DNA from: Denitrovibrio sp.
GTDB lineage: Bacteria; Chrysiogenota; Deferribacteres; Deferribacterales; Geovibrionaceae
Assembly: GCA_002869185.1 (NCBI GenBank)
Contig: PKTN01000005.1
Coordinates: 1 to 64,000 of the forward strand
Direction of reading: 5' to 3'
DNA length: 64,000 bases
A program made the position numbers and the translations under genes. The notes under the pieces were generated by a model. It saw nothing but the letters and a program-made list of their open reading frames with translations, searched no databases and was not told the DNA's origin. Shown piece after piece: positions 1 to 9,162 of the stretch (positions are counted from its first letter, which is position 1; every line of letters begins with the position of its first letter).

Positions 1-199
1 AGCTTCACCTACATAATCAGCCGACCTTCGGGAGGCGACAAGCTAGGGACTACAGATCATCCTCTCGAAATGAGCCTCAAGGTGCCAACCTTACTACTTA
101 GCTTCACCTACATAATCAGCCGACCTTCGGGAGGCGACAAGCTAGGGACTACAGATCATCCTCTCGAAATGAGCCTCAAGGTGCCAACCTTGTTACTTT
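1..199. repeat. 99-bp tandem direct repeat, two copies, cut by the window edge
   Basis: The block at 1-99 recurs almost unchanged from 100, and a third partial copy starts near 199. The period is 99 bp. Read on the minus strand, each unit contains the last few codons and stop of the antiporter gene (193-1443), then a hairpin (CAAGGT, TGGC loop, ACCTTG). The array therefore looks like amplification of the 3' end and terminator region of that gene. It probably continues to the left. A short ORF on the plus strand across the array is a by-product of the repeat. Confidence 0.85.
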
Positions 200-1443
200 G
201 CTTCACCGACTTTTTTAAGTGCCCATTTAAAACCTATCGGGCCGACAATCTGGTTGATAGCGACAATAGCTAGGACAAGTGTTTGAAACTGGACACCCCA
301 GCCTTCGAAATTCGCACCTATTACCTTGGCAAAACCGATACTTACACCAGCCTGTCCTAAAAAGCCCATGAATGAATAATACTTTATACTGCTATCTTCT
401 TTGATAAGCTGACCAGCCACCACACAACCTGCGAAGGTAGCAAAAGTTCTCAACAGAACTATACCAAGAGCAGCAATCCACATGACCTTCAAGGCAGGGA
501 GATTAACGACCGTACCAGCTATAAAGAAAAATATGAGATAGATGATACCTGAGTTATCCTCAACCACCTGAACGAGTGAATGACCAAATTTTGAAAAATT
601 ATTAACTCCAATACCAGCAAAAAGAAATACCAGTAGCGGATTAAGATGCATGCTCTTAGTCAGCCAAGTCATAACGATAGTGAAGAGTATTATAAAAACA
701 CCCTGATTAGCTTTTACATATTGCTTATAGAAGATGACTATCAAGCTAAGCACAAGCCCAGCCAACATTGAAAGCCCCTCTTCCAGTATCACAGCTCCAA
801 CTGAAACATTCCCTTTTGCACTGTATATAGAAAGGAAAAATGCAAACATAATGATGATAATAATATCCTTCATTATCGCACTAGTAAGGACGTAGTCAGT
901 CATTTTACCTTTTGCTTCGCTCTCTATTATTACCGCGACTGTTGTCGATGGTGAAGTAGCATTAGCTATCACACTCATAAATACAACTCCAGCCATGGTG
1001 ACAAATATCCCCTGCGGGAAAAGCCCACGAGTGAGCATCAAAACGCCAAAAACAAGTGCAAATATAAACAATATCTGGACAACCACAAAGACCCCAGCCT
1101 TAGCTAGAGAGATGCGACTATTTCTAAAGTTTATCTCACCACCAGCAGTCATAGCGATAATACTGAGTGCCACATCATCTATAAACCGCATATCTGCTAT
1201 CATATCCTTGGTAAATACATTCATAACGTAAGGTCCAAGCAACATACCCATAATGAGGAAACTGGTAATAGAAGGCATACCAAAACTGCCAAGTAACCTA
1301 CCTGCTACAAATGCGAGGAATAGAGCTATTCCAAAGATCATGAAAAGAGACTCAGCCTGATCGCTGACGCCACCCTTCTGCATAAAAAACAGTAATGTAA
1401 TTCCTGCTGTCAATGACAGTATATCAATCAGTTTTTCTTTCAT
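193..1443 (-). CDS. Cation/proton antiporter membrane domain protein (Na_H_Exchanger type)
   Basis: A 416-residue, almost wholly hydrophobic protein with about 11-12 predicted membrane segments. Its small-residue-rich helices (for example FIDDVALSIIAMTAGGEI near residue 90) are typical of the CPA2 sodium/hydrogen exchanger fold. It should exchange Na+ or K+ for H+ across the inner membrane. It has no C-terminal RCK domain, unlike the KefB-type gene at 4510-6414. Its start overlaps the end of the upstream gene 1424-2542 by 20 bp on the same strand, so the two are probably translationally coupled. Family assignment is firm; ion specificity is not known. Confidence 0.85.
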   Translation of the reverse strand: MKEKLIDILSLTAGITLLFFMQKGGVSDQAESLFMIFGIALFLAFVAGRLLGSFGMPSITSFLIMGMLLGPYVMNVFTKDMIADMRFIDDVALSIIAMTAGGEINFRNSRISLAKAGVFVVVQILFIFALVFGVLMLTRGLFPQGIFVTMAGVVFMSVIANATSPSTTVAVIIESEAKGKMTDYVLTSAIMKDIIIIIMFAFFLSIYSAKGNVSVGAVILEEGLSMLAGLVLSLIVIFYKQYVKANQGVFIILFTIVMTWLTKSMHLNPLLVFLFAGIGVNNFSKFGHSLVQVVEDNSGIIYLIFFFIAGTVVNLPALKVMWIAALGIVLLRTFATFAGCVVAGQLIKEDSSIKYYSFMGFLGQAGVSIGFAKVIGANFEGWGVQFQTLVLAIVAINQIVGPIGFKWALKKVGEAK

Positions 1444-2542
1444 GCTTCATCATAAAATAAGTTGTTATCTCCGTTGCTACGTGTACCAAAAAGAATGGCA
1501 TAAAAAGCTTCGATATATTCAAATAGCCATGCCTTGTACCAAAATCAAGTAAAAGCACAGCTGGTAGTATCCCTGTTGAGATGAGGCACACAACCTCACC
1601 CTTAGTTGGCATAATCCAGTTAATTAAAGACCTAGCCACTACAAAACGAACTATTACAAAACAGAGAAAAACTGCTCCAGCAGTCAAAAATGTCTCAGCC
1701 TTGAAGTCATATCCATAACCAAGCATCACCCCAAGTGCCACATAAAAGAATATATAAAGTATCCTCTCGAAGCTGATAGACATCCCCTGAAAAATATTGC
1801 CATATTTTGTATCAGATTGAAGAAAACCCACCAGAAAACCGAGCACAAGTGGGGATATCTGATAATACATTGCTATACCAGAGATGAGCACAACAAAAAG
1901 GATACTAAGTTTATGTACATTTTTCTTAGATTTGGATTTACCATAATGTAGAAATATAAAACCAAGTATAATCCCCCAAGCGAGAGATTTTGTAAAATCT
2001 ACAGGTCTATAATCTACAAAACCAGCAGCTAAAGAATACGCCACTAGAGTTACCAGAGGGAATAGAGATGCAGTCAGATTTGAAACAAAGACTTTATCTT
2101 TTGATACCCTAAAAAGCTTCATAGAAAGATTAAGCGAATATGGCATTAATGTATTAAGAGCGATTGACATTATAAGAGGACTAGCGCACCCCATTCTCTG
2201 AAGTATCAGGTATAAAAAAGGTATTAGTGCTATATATATCGTCAGACTAATGCCGAAAAATCTAAGAGGGACATTACGAAGCAGACTGATACTAAAATGT
2301 GTTCCAAGAGCAAGCCCCATAAAAGCAAGTAGCAGATGCATTATCCCATTCAGTGTTGTCATCGGGATAGGCATAGAACCTGTCATGAAGTATAGAACAA
2401 CTCCGACAATAATATATTCAAGCTCAAGGTTTATTATAAAACTGAACAAAGACTCATTCTTCCTCTTAGCAGAGTAAAAAAGACTACCAGCAAAAAGAAA
2501 TGCAAAGAAGATTATTACAACCTGTATCTCGTTCATTCTCAC
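1424..2542 (-). CDS. Second antiporter-like membrane protein, partner of the downstream gene
   Basis: A 372-residue polytopic membrane protein with about 10-12 hydrophobic segments, resembling the cation:proton antiporter membrane domain but poorer in recognisable motifs. It is the first gene of a two-gene unit: its last 20 bp are the first 20 bp of the 416-residue antiporter-like gene. Overlap, shared strand and similar topology suggest that the two products act together, either as a heterodimer or as a transporter with a divergent paralogue. No soluble regulatory domain is present. The call rests on hydrophobicity pattern and context, so a different transporter family is possible. Confidence 0.7.
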   Translation of the reverse strand: MRMNEIQVVIIFFAFLFAGSLFYSAKRKNESLFSFIINLELEYIIVGVVLYFMTGSMPIPMTTLNGIMHLLLAFMGLALGTHFSISLLRNVPLRFFGISLTIYIALIPFLYLILQRMGCASPLIMSIALNTLMPYSLNLSMKLFRVSKDKVFVSNLTASLFPLVTLVAYSLAAGFVDYRPVDFTKSLAWGIILGFIFLHYGKSKSKKNVHKLSILFVVLISGIAMYYQISPLVLGFLVGFLQSDTKYGNIFQGMSISFERILYIFFYVALGVMLGYGYDFKAETFLTAGAVFLCFVIVRFVVARSLINWIMPTKGEVVCLISTGILPAVLLLDFGTRHGYLNISKLFMPFFLVHVATEITTYFMMKHERKTD

Positions 2543-2644
2543 ATTTTACAAGAAGTTTATAACCAGTGCTACTTATATATACTCTAGATTATAAAGATTT
2601 TTTGCTTATATTGACTTAAATACAAAATAAATATGGAGTTAATT

Positions 2645-3046
2645 ATGCCACAAATATATGTTTCGATAGCACAAAAGGGTAAAACAGAGTCAACAGCAAC
2701 AGCAAGAACACATAACGTAACCATAGACAGATCAGAGGCTAAAGGCGGAACAGATAACGGAGCAATGGGTGGCGAGGTCTTTCTTATGGGGCTTGCTGGA
2801 TGTTTTATGAGTAATCTGTTAGCAGCTATAAACGCCCGCGAACTTGATATCACAAATGTTGCCGCAGACCTCACAGCAGAGACTGTTGAGAAGCCTCTCC
2901 GTTTCTCTGAAATAGATATTGCTGTCACAGCTAATTATCTAGATAAGAAAGAGATGGAAAAACTCATCGTAATAGCAGAGCGTGCTTGTTTAGTTGCCAA
3001 CACTCTAAAAGACGCTGTAAAACTAACTGTGCGACTAGTTAACTGA
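2645..3046 (+). CDS. OsmC/Ohr family peroxide-detoxifying protein
   Basis: Cytoplasmic thiol peroxidase of the OsmC family, which reduces organic hydroperoxides with a cysteine pair. Both expected cysteines are visible: one in GLAGCFMSNLL around residue 55 and one in AERACLVANTL around residue 117. At 133 residues it matches the short OsmC subgroup. The start at 2645 is preferred over the in-frame ATG at 2633 because GGAG sits 6 bases before it and lies inside the longer reading. It stands alone between a divergent antiporter pair and a convergent lysE-like gene with which it overlaps by 8 bp at the 3' ends. Confidence 0.9.
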   Translation: MPQIYVSIAQKGKTESTATARTHNVTIDRSEAKGGTDNGAMGGEVFLMGLAGCFMSNLLAAINARELDITNVAADLTAETVEKPLRFSEIDIAVTANYLDKKEMEKLIVIAERACLVANTLKDAVKLTVRLVN

Positions 3047-3647
3047 TACCTAAAGACAACCCTAGAGCGATGATAACCATCCCAGAAACCTGTTCGATAC
3101 GGTAGGTATAGTTACTCAAAATATCTCGCACAACTCTGTTACCTATAGAGAAGGCTATAAAAACGTCCCAAAATAGGACTATACCAAACATCCAGAGACC
3201 GTACAAAGCCTGCATCTTCATCGGTGTTGTTGTGCTGATAAATAGCGAATAAAGTGTAATATATAATATCTGATTTTTGGGGTTAAGTATCGCAGAGGTG
3301 AACCCCGACATAAATAGTTTTCTGTTAGTATCTGTACACCCATCCACAGTCTCGTCTTTAAAGAGTGTTCTTCTGGATGATCTCACCAACATAACCCCCA
3401 AATAGCATAGGAAACATGCACCAGCTACTTTTATAACACCGAGCAACCATACGTGTTCGCGCACCAGAGTGAAACCAAAAACAGCTAAAACTATATAGAC
3501 ACCATTTGCCATTGCTATACCAAGACAAGTGAGCATCGTTCTACTTGAGCCATTTCGTAGAGCTAACGTGATAATTATAAAAAAATCTGGTCCCGGACTG
3601 ATTAATGCTAAGAAATGAACCGTTGCAACTGATATAAACTCCGTCAT
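3039..3647 (-). CDS. LysE/RhtB family amino acid exporter
   Basis: A 202-residue inner-membrane protein with about six hydrophobic segments and the family signature ISPGPDFF near the N-terminus. LysE/RhtB proteins export amino acids or related metabolites. The start has a strong GGGGGAG ribosome-binding site. It lies 62 bp downstream of an AraC-family regulator on the same strand, a common pairing in which the regulator controls the exporter. Substrate cannot be read from the sequence. The 3' end overlaps the convergent osmC-like gene by 8 bp. Confidence 0.9.
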   Translation of the reverse strand: MTEFISVATVHFLALISPGPDFFIIITLALRNGSSRTMLTCLGIAMANGVYIVLAVFGFTLVREHVWLLGVIKVAGACFLCYLGVMLVRSSRRTLFKDETVDGCTDTNRKLFMSGFTSAILNPKNQILYITLYSLFISTTTPMKMQALYGLWMFGIVLFWDVFIAFSIGNRVVRDILSNYTYRIEQVSGMVIIALGLSLGIS

Positions 3648-3709
3648 GCTCTCCCCCTTTTATAAGGAGATTGCCAGATATTAATAAAAGGTTATTGTAT
3701 CTTATTGAC

Positions 3710-4513
3710 TTATTTTTTAATGTATTCGCCAGGTGTAGCTGCGACATACTTTTTGAAAATACGGTGGAAATGCGACTGATCAGTAAATCCTGTCTCCTGA
3801 GCCACATCGGCAATTGATTTACCTGCTCGAAGCATCTCTTTCGCATGTTCGATACGCAGGTTCATCTGGAACGCCATAGGTGTAACTCCATAGACAGATT
3901 TAAATGAACGAAGAAGATGAAATCTATTCTGATGGAACTTATCTGCTAAACAATCTAGTGATAAATCAACGAACATATTTGATGATATATAATTTGCGAC
4001 CTCTTGCACAACAACATTAGAGACTTCAATCTGCTCACGAGCACAGTACTTCCCAAAAAGGGTAGATACCAAATTAATGAACTCGCTCTCAATCTCACAG
4101 ATATCGTCAAGTTGTAGCAAGCTTCTACAAATATCAGAGAATTCCCCGTAGATTTTTTTATCGTTGGTAGAATAAGTATTTATAGGGATGTATGAATCTA
4201 GCTCACCGAACATCTCTTTCTGAATATCCAAGCACCAGTCGATATCAAGATGTATCATCCAGTAAGAGCACTCAACTCTATCTATAGGAGTACAGCTATG
4301 AGCCTCGCTTGGGTTGATAAAAATGACCATCCCTTCAGTGATCACGTGATCCTTACCCTGATGTGTCATTGAGGTCTTACCCGTCTCCACCACACAAATA
4401 GAGAGATAGTCGTAGTGAATATGTGTTTTGTATGGCTCTGCACTGTCGGTAGTCTTGCGGACTTCTATGAATGTTAGGCTATCATTACGCCAAAAAATAT
4501 TCTTCTGGCTCAT
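3710..4513 (-). CDS. AraC family transcriptional regulator with cupin sensor domain
   Basis: A 267-residue regulator. Residues 1-150 form a cupin-like ligand-binding part with histidines (KTHIHYDYLSICVVETG, EAHSC). The last 100 residues contain the two helix-turn-helix motifs of the AraC family, with the conserved run GFTDQSHFHRIFKK and the closing TPGEYI. Its ATG overlaps the stop of the upstream KefB-type gene as ATGA, so the two are coupled. The lysE-like exporter follows, making that exporter the likely target. The ligand is unknown. Confidence 0.92.
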   Translation of the reverse strand: MSQKNIFWRNDSLTFIEVRKTTDSAEPYKTHIHYDYLSICVVETGKTSMTHQGKDHVITEGMVIFINPSEAHSCTPIDRVECSYWMIHLDIDWCLDIQKEMFGELDSYIPINTYSTNDKKIYGEFSDICRSLLQLDDICEIESEFINLVSTLFGKYCAREQIEVSNVVVQEVANYISSNMFVDLSLDCLADKFHQNRFHLLRSFKSVYGVTPMAFQMNLRIEHAKEMLRAGKSIADVAQETGFTDQSHFHRIFKKYVAATPGEYIKK

Positions 4514-6414
4514 TTTGATTTAAGAATACTCCCAAGCTTACTAATATCTTTCTCCGAACCCATCACTAGAAGCTCATCACGTTCCATAATGATAAAATCA
4601 CATTTTGGGTTTGATGTCGTTTTTGCACTTCTGGTTACTGATAAGACTGTCACGCCTCGCCTGTATCGAAGATCGAGTGTTCGCAGATTTTTCCCAGTGA
4701 TTGGCGACCCAACAGGGACGGTAATAGTGCGTGTTTCAACACCTGGAAGCCCTGCTGATTTTGCTTCTACACCTGTCTCCTCATATCTACCCATAACCTC
4801 AGCTACTAGTTTATTGGCATATTCGATTTCTTCGGAGATTACAGCATTAGCACCTAATTTTTTAAGTGGACCAAGCTCTAACGCATATCTTGTTCTAGCA
4901 ACAATATGAATGTATGGATGCTCTGCCCTAGCCGTCTCGACAATCTTACGTACAGCAACAGGATCTGGCACTGTCACAGCTATTGCTCTAGCCGTATCTA
5001 GATGTGCATGCTCCAAAACCTCTATAGAGGAGGCGTCCCCATACATAATATCAGTACCTTTCAAGTGTTCTTTCTTAACAGTTTCTGGATTCATCTCTAC
5101 TGCGATAAAGTCTAATCCATCCTTACGACATGATGCAGCAAGTTGTCTACCTGCAAGACCGTAACCCACTATTATTATGTGGTCTTCGAATATCTTCTTT
5201 GGTCTGGTAAATATAGTTTGTGCACCAGATTTCATCTTTTCAGAAAATGGTAGTTTTATGATTTGCATTGCTATCCGCTCACCATACCTGATAGCAAACG
5301 GTGCAGCAGCCATAGTAAGAACTATCACAGCCACAGCAAATTTATAATGATCGTTTGTGAGTACACCAGCAGAAACGCCTGTTTTAGCCATAATGAATGA
5401 AAATTCACCCACCTGTCCCAAAGCTAGACCACTGACAATAGCCGTCTTTAGCGGATATTTCAAAATAAGTATCGAAAATGCTGAAATGATTGACTTACCA
5501 AATAGTATAGCAACAGCCGCCGCTGTTATCATAACTGGATATTCAGCATACATTTGAAAATCTATCAACATACCAATAGAGACGAAAAAGAAACCTGTAA
5601 ATATATCTTTAAATGGAATAACGCTACTAAGTGCCTGTTGACCATAGCCGTATTCACTAACCATAATACCAGCGAGAAATGCACCAAGAGCTAGCGACAA
5701 ACCAGCCTTGTATGTTAGCGATGCGGTACCAAGACCTGCCAGCACGACCACAAGCAAAAATAGCTCACGGTTTTTAGATGCAGCAACATGAAAAAGCACC
5801 TTCGGAACGAGTGTCATAGCACCTATAAAGACAGCGGCAACGATAAGTACAGCTTTAAGACCTGTCATCCCAAGCTCTGTATAAACATTTCCACCATTAC
5901 CAGCAAGAACAGGGATAGCAAGCATCATCGGGATAACAGCGATATCCTGAAATATCAGCACAGCAGTAGATAACCTACCATGCGGACTATCCATCTCCCC
6001 TCTGCTAGCAAGCACCTTGAGCACTATCGCAGTAGAAGAGAGTGACGCCATCATGCCTGCGACAACTGCTAGCTTGACATTGTGTCCAGCCATAAAATAT
6101 ACGACAACTCCACCAACAAGTGCAGTGACAGTAACCTGAAAGCCACCACCAAGGAGTGCAGGACGTTTCAGCGATAAAAGATGTGATAAAGAAAACTCTA
6201 GACCAACAGCAAAGAGTAATAAGACAACGCCTATCTCAGCCATCATCTCGACTTCGTGAATTGCATGTATAACAGAAAGTCCGTTAGGACCAAGAAGTAC
6301 ACCAGTGATTAGATACCCGAGGATCTCAGGCACATTAAGACGCGAACATATAGCAAGCGAGACTGCCGCTGTAGCGAATATAACAGTAATATCTGCAAGA
6401 ATAGGTATTTCCAC
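4510..6414 (-). CDS. KefB-type monovalent cation:proton antiporter with RCK domains
   Basis: A 634-residue CPA2 antiporter. Residues 1-390 carry 12-13 membrane segments, including LITGVLLGPNGLSVIH and LLFAVGLEFS. Residues about 410-530 are a TrkA-N/RCK nucleotide-binding fold (IIVGYGLAGRQLA), and 550-634 a TrkA-C domain ending the protein. Such proteins move K+ or Na+ against H+ under nucleotide or ligand control. The start codon is GTG, preceded by AGGAAGG. It ends 4 bp inside the AraC gene and begins 40 bp after the histidine kinase gene, so kinase, antiporter, regulator and exporter may be one transcript. Confidence 0.92.
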   Translation of the reverse strand: MEIPILADITVIFATAAVSLAICSRLNVPEILGYLITGVLLGPNGLSVIHAIHEVEMMAEIGVVLLLFAVGLEFSLSHLLSLKRPALLGGGFQVTVTALVGGVVVYFMAGHNVKLAVVAGMMASLSSTAIVLKVLASRGEMDSPHGRLSTAVLIFQDIAVIPMMLAIPVLAGNGGNVYTELGMTGLKAVLIVAAVFIGAMTLVPKVLFHVAASKNRELFLLVVVLAGLGTASLTYKAGLSLALGAFLAGIMVSEYGYGQQALSSVIPFKDIFTGFFFVSIGMLIDFQMYAEYPVMITAAAVAILFGKSIISAFSILILKYPLKTAIVSGLALGQVGEFSFIMAKTGVSAGVLTNDHYKFAVAVIVLTMAAAPFAIRYGERIAMQIIKLPFSEKMKSGAQTIFTRPKKIFEDHIIIVGYGLAGRQLAASCRKDGLDFIAVEMNPETVKKEHLKGTDIMYGDASSIEVLEHAHLDTARAIAVTVPDPVAVRKIVETARAEHPYIHIVARTRYALELGPLKKLGANAVISEEIEYANKLVAEVMGRYEETGVEAKSAGLPGVETRTITVPVGSPITGKNLRTLDLRYRRGVTVLSVTRSAKTTSNPKCDFIIMERDELLVMGSEKDISKLGSILKSK

Positions 6415-6454
6415 ATTCCCTTCCTTATGGTTTTGGTAATTACTGTATAATGCC

Positions 6455-8068
6455 TTAGACTTTTAATTCAATATAAAAAGCGACACCATTATCAATATTT
6501 TCTACACTAATACTGCCATTAAATGTTTTCTTTATAATACTCCGAGCCAAATACAACCCGATACCTGTGCCTGATTCTTTTGTTTTAGTAGAGATATAAG
6601 GTTCAAAAACTTCTTCAGGTGAAATATTTTGTAGCCCTCCAGCATTATCTTTATAGACTATTAATAATTTCCCATTATCTTGAATATCTTTTGTTATAGT
6701 AATCTCAGGTTTTTCTATTTTTCTGTTGATAAACGCATCGATAGAATTTGAAATTAAATTGATGATCACATGCATAAGCTCATTCTTAGCACCATGTAAC
6801 TGAATTTTTTCACCACAAGTAATATCGATTTTAACGTTATTATATTTGATTGTATGCTCAACTATCCTCAGAGCATCCTTAAAAGCCTCGCATATATAAA
6901 AATCATTTATCACGTCTTTTGGGCTAGTAAACCCTGAAAAATCATCCATAGTATTGGACATAAACTGAACCTGATCAGATATCACCTTAGCATTCGCTGC
7001 CACTCTCTCTTTGTCTATATCTTCGTCAATCAGTACGTCAGCAAGTTCATCCGCCACAATACTTATTGTATTAAGTGGTTGTTTCCACTGGTGTGTCATG
7101 GAGTTTATCATTTCTCCAAGCTGAGCCATACGGCTTTGCTTTATAAGAAGACGTTCCTTTTCAAGCCTTAATTTCTGTTCTTCGGCAAGAGTATGCATAA
7201 GAGCTTTAGTCTTTCTTTTGATCTGAGCTCTCGCGAAGAGTGAATGTAATATCAAGAAAAATATAAACGCTCCAACGAATATAACTACTAGGTGCTCGTT
7301 TAACCATACAGGGGACTGAACTCTAGTGGCTATGTATTGGTCATTAATCTCTTCAATTTCATCAGTGTTTATCATATTATGACCGTCATTAATAAGATCA
7401 AGTATTTCACTATTCCCTTTTTTAACAGCAGCATACAGAGGTTGCTTAAAAACTGAATAAATCTTTTTATATCTACCAGTGGCATCCAATTTTGCAAGAG
7501 TGTATACAGCGATACTCTGATCCATAACAAATGCGCCAACCGTCTTGTTTCTTATCATCTCATCTATTTTCGAATATCCATTAGCATTTAATAGAACAAG
7601 CTCAGGAAATTTTTCTTTTAGTATCGTCTCAGAGATGCCACCATCGGTCCAGACAGGTATATTATCAAGCTTAGAAGGTACTGAAATATTAAGATCAGAA
7701 CGGACATATATAAACTCTTCGGTATCAACTGTTGGAGTGGAAGCAAAATCGAATATCTCTTTTCTTTCATCACTAGAAACCATCCCAGAGTGGAAATCGG
7801 CTTCACCATTTTGCACTGCATCGAGAGAACCTTGCCATGTACTTGTTTTGAACACAACTTCTACGCCAAGTTTTTTTCCCCATAAACGCCAATAATCTGG
7901 TCCCATTCCCTGTAGAGTACCATCTGCATCCCTAAACCAAGAGGGAGGAATATCTTCTATAAAACTTATGATGACCTTGGACGGTTTTTCATCTGCAGTT
8001 GCTTCAAAGACAACAGACATAAACAGCATAACTGTTATAAAAGGTATTAATAATAATTTTGTTTTCAT
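6455..8068 (-). CDS. Sensor histidine kinase with periplasmic SBP_bac_3 domain
   Basis: A 537-residue membrane kinase. A signal peptide is followed by a solute-binding (SBP_bac_3) domain at about 30-250, one membrane helix at 265-285, a short coiled coil, then the kinase core. The phospho-acceptor motif THQWKQPLN is near residue 322, the N box ISNSIDAF near 436, and GTGIGLYLA near 503. It should sense a small ligand in the periplasm and autophosphorylate. No response regulator gene is adjacent. The start at 8068 is chosen because AGGA precedes it; an in-frame ATG 18 bp upstream lacks a comparable site. It is divergent from ispF. Confidence 0.9.
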   Translation of the reverse strand: MKTKLLLIPFITVMLFMSVVFEATADEKPSKVIISFIEDIPPSWFRDADGTLQGMGPDYWRLWGKKLGVEVVFKTSTWQGSLDAVQNGEADFHSGMVSSDERKEIFDFASTPTVDTEEFIYVRSDLNISVPSKLDNIPVWTDGGISETILKEKFPELVLLNANGYSKIDEMIRNKTVGAFVMDQSIAVYTLAKLDATGRYKKIYSVFKQPLYAAVKKGNSEILDLINDGHNMINTDEIEEINDQYIATRVQSPVWLNEHLVVIFVGAFIFFLILHSLFARAQIKRKTKALMHTLAEEQKLRLEKERLLIKQSRMAQLGEMINSMTHQWKQPLNTISIVADELADVLIDEDIDKERVAANAKVISDQVQFMSNTMDDFSGFTSPKDVINDFYICEAFKDALRIVEHTIKYNNVKIDITCGEKIQLHGAKNELMHVIINLISNSIDAFINRKIEKPEITITKDIQDNGKLLIVYKDNAGGLQNISPEEVFEPYISTKTKESGTGIGLYLARSIIKKTFNGSISVENIDNGVAFYIELKV

Positions 8069-8154
8069 ATTGTTCCTATGCATCATGTATTATAATATAG
8101 ATAAATTAAATTTACGAGACTATCTGTTAATAAATGAATATTATTGAGGGACAT

Positions 8155-8634
8155 ATGAAAATTAAGACTGGTATAGGTTTCGATGCTCACAGATTTAAGG
8201 CTGACAGAGAATTTTTCATCGGTGGTGTAAAGATTGAATCACCTATAGGGCTTGATGGACATTCGGATGCCGATGTTCTTATCCATGCTATTATTGATGC
8301 TCTCGCTGGTCCTACACTTGCTAAAGATATTGGCAATATATTTCCTGACACTGACCAAGCATATAAGAACATTGATTCAAAACTATTACTTGCTGAGACA
8401 ATAAAGTTAATTGGAAATTCTGGCTTTGAAATTTCATCCATCGACGCTGAAATAATTGCGCAACGACCTAAGATGGCTCCATATATAGAACCTATGAGAA
8501 TAACCTTATCAAAAATACTCGATATCCCCCTCGAAGACATCACTATCAAAGCGACCACCACTGAAAAAATGGGATTCGCTGGACGAGGTGAAGGAATAGC
8601 CGCGTTAGCGATTGCCACCGTCATTAAAGGATAA
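8155..8634 (+). CDS. ispF: 2-C-methyl-D-erythritol 2,4-cyclodiphosphate synthase
   Basis: Isoprenoid (MEP) pathway enzyme that cyclises CDP-methylerythritol 2-phosphate, releasing CMP, as a trimer with bound metal. The metal-binding residues appear in GIGFDAHRF (Asp and His near residues 8-10) and DGHSDADV (His near 42); FPDTD and the C-terminal TTTEKMGFAGRGEGI are also diagnostic. At 159 residues the length is normal. The start at 8155 follows GAGGG; an in-frame ATG at 8134 would add seven unconserved residues. ispD is not adjacent, unlike in many genomes. Confidence 0.97.
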   Translation: MKIKTGIGFDAHRFKADREFFIGGVKIESPIGLDGHSDADVLIHAIIDALAGPTLAKDIGNIFPDTDQAYKNIDSKLLLAETIKLIGNSGFEISSIDAEIIAQRPKMAPYIEPMRITLSKILDIPLEDITIKATTTEKMGFAGRGEGIAALAIATVIKG

Positions 8635-8768
8635 ACCTACATACACATTTTTTAAGGGTAGAATGCCCAGCACGAAGTGAGAGCGAGTTCAATAAAATTT
8701 TAGGACTAAATTTTACTGATGATAATAGAGTGGAAGCAAATTAAATAGGCTTAAGACCGCAGATATTG

Positions 8769-8975
8769 TTAGGCGAGAAAATCTATATTTGAACCAGTGG
8801 CCGCACCTTCAGTAGCCCTATTCATATCTCCAGTTTCCAAAAGCTTCATAACATTCTGTCCCGTCTGTTCTTGGACATCAAGTGCTTTTCTCGCAACTTT
8901 TATACTAGCCTCATATGCCGTTTTCGTTGCACTCATCTGACTGCCAGTCTCTATAAGATAGTTAGTTATATCCAT
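8769..8975 (-). CDS. Small YjfB-like putative motility protein
   Basis: A 68-residue protein, helical throughout, with an MDI start and the VARKALDVQEQTGQNVMKLLE segment that resembles the YjfB family of small proteins found with motility genes. The function of the family is not known. It stands alone here, 19 kb from the flagellar cluster. A sigma-28-like promoter upstream (8995-9021) would place it with late flagellar genes. The family call is from memory of the motif. Confidence 0.65.
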   Translation of the reverse strand: MDITNYLIETGSQMSATKTAYEASIKVARKALDVQEQTGQNVMKLLETGDMNRATEGAATGSNIDFLA

Positions 8976-8994
8976 ATTTTCACCTTATATCATA

Positions 8995-9021
8995 ATATCG
9001 ACATATTCCATTTTTGCTTAA
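8995..9021 (-). promoter_or_regulatory. Possible sigma-28 (FliA) promoter for the YjfB-like gene
   Basis: On the minus strand, TTAAGCAA is followed after 11 bases by GTCGATAT. The second box matches GCCGATAA at six of eight positions; the first is weak (four of eight). It lies 20 bp before the start of the YjfB-like gene. Confidence 0.35.
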
Positions 9022-9078
9022 CATAAAATTTTTTATTCAATATGACTAAACTCTGTTTAATTTTATGAAATTTTAGTG

Positions 9079-9084
9079 TATACT
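9079..9084 (+). promoter_or_regulatory. Possible extended -10 box of the binding-protein cluster
   Basis: TATACT is directly preceded by GTG and lies 79 bp before the first binding-protein gene. No good -35 box is seen at the usual distance, so this is weak. Confidence 0.3.
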
Positions 9085-9162
9085 TACGAACTTTTTCAGG
9101 AAAGGGATCTATTATACCCCTTCCTAATAAGAAGTCTTAGATAATAACGAAGAGGTATTTGA

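Noticed and set aside
1-199. CRISPR array
   Set aside because: The 99-bp unit repeats as a whole with no variable spacers, and no cas gene is near.
193-273. Short plus-strand ORF across the tandem repeat
   Set aside because: It repeats because the DNA repeats, has no ribosome site, and overlaps the antiporter gene antisense.
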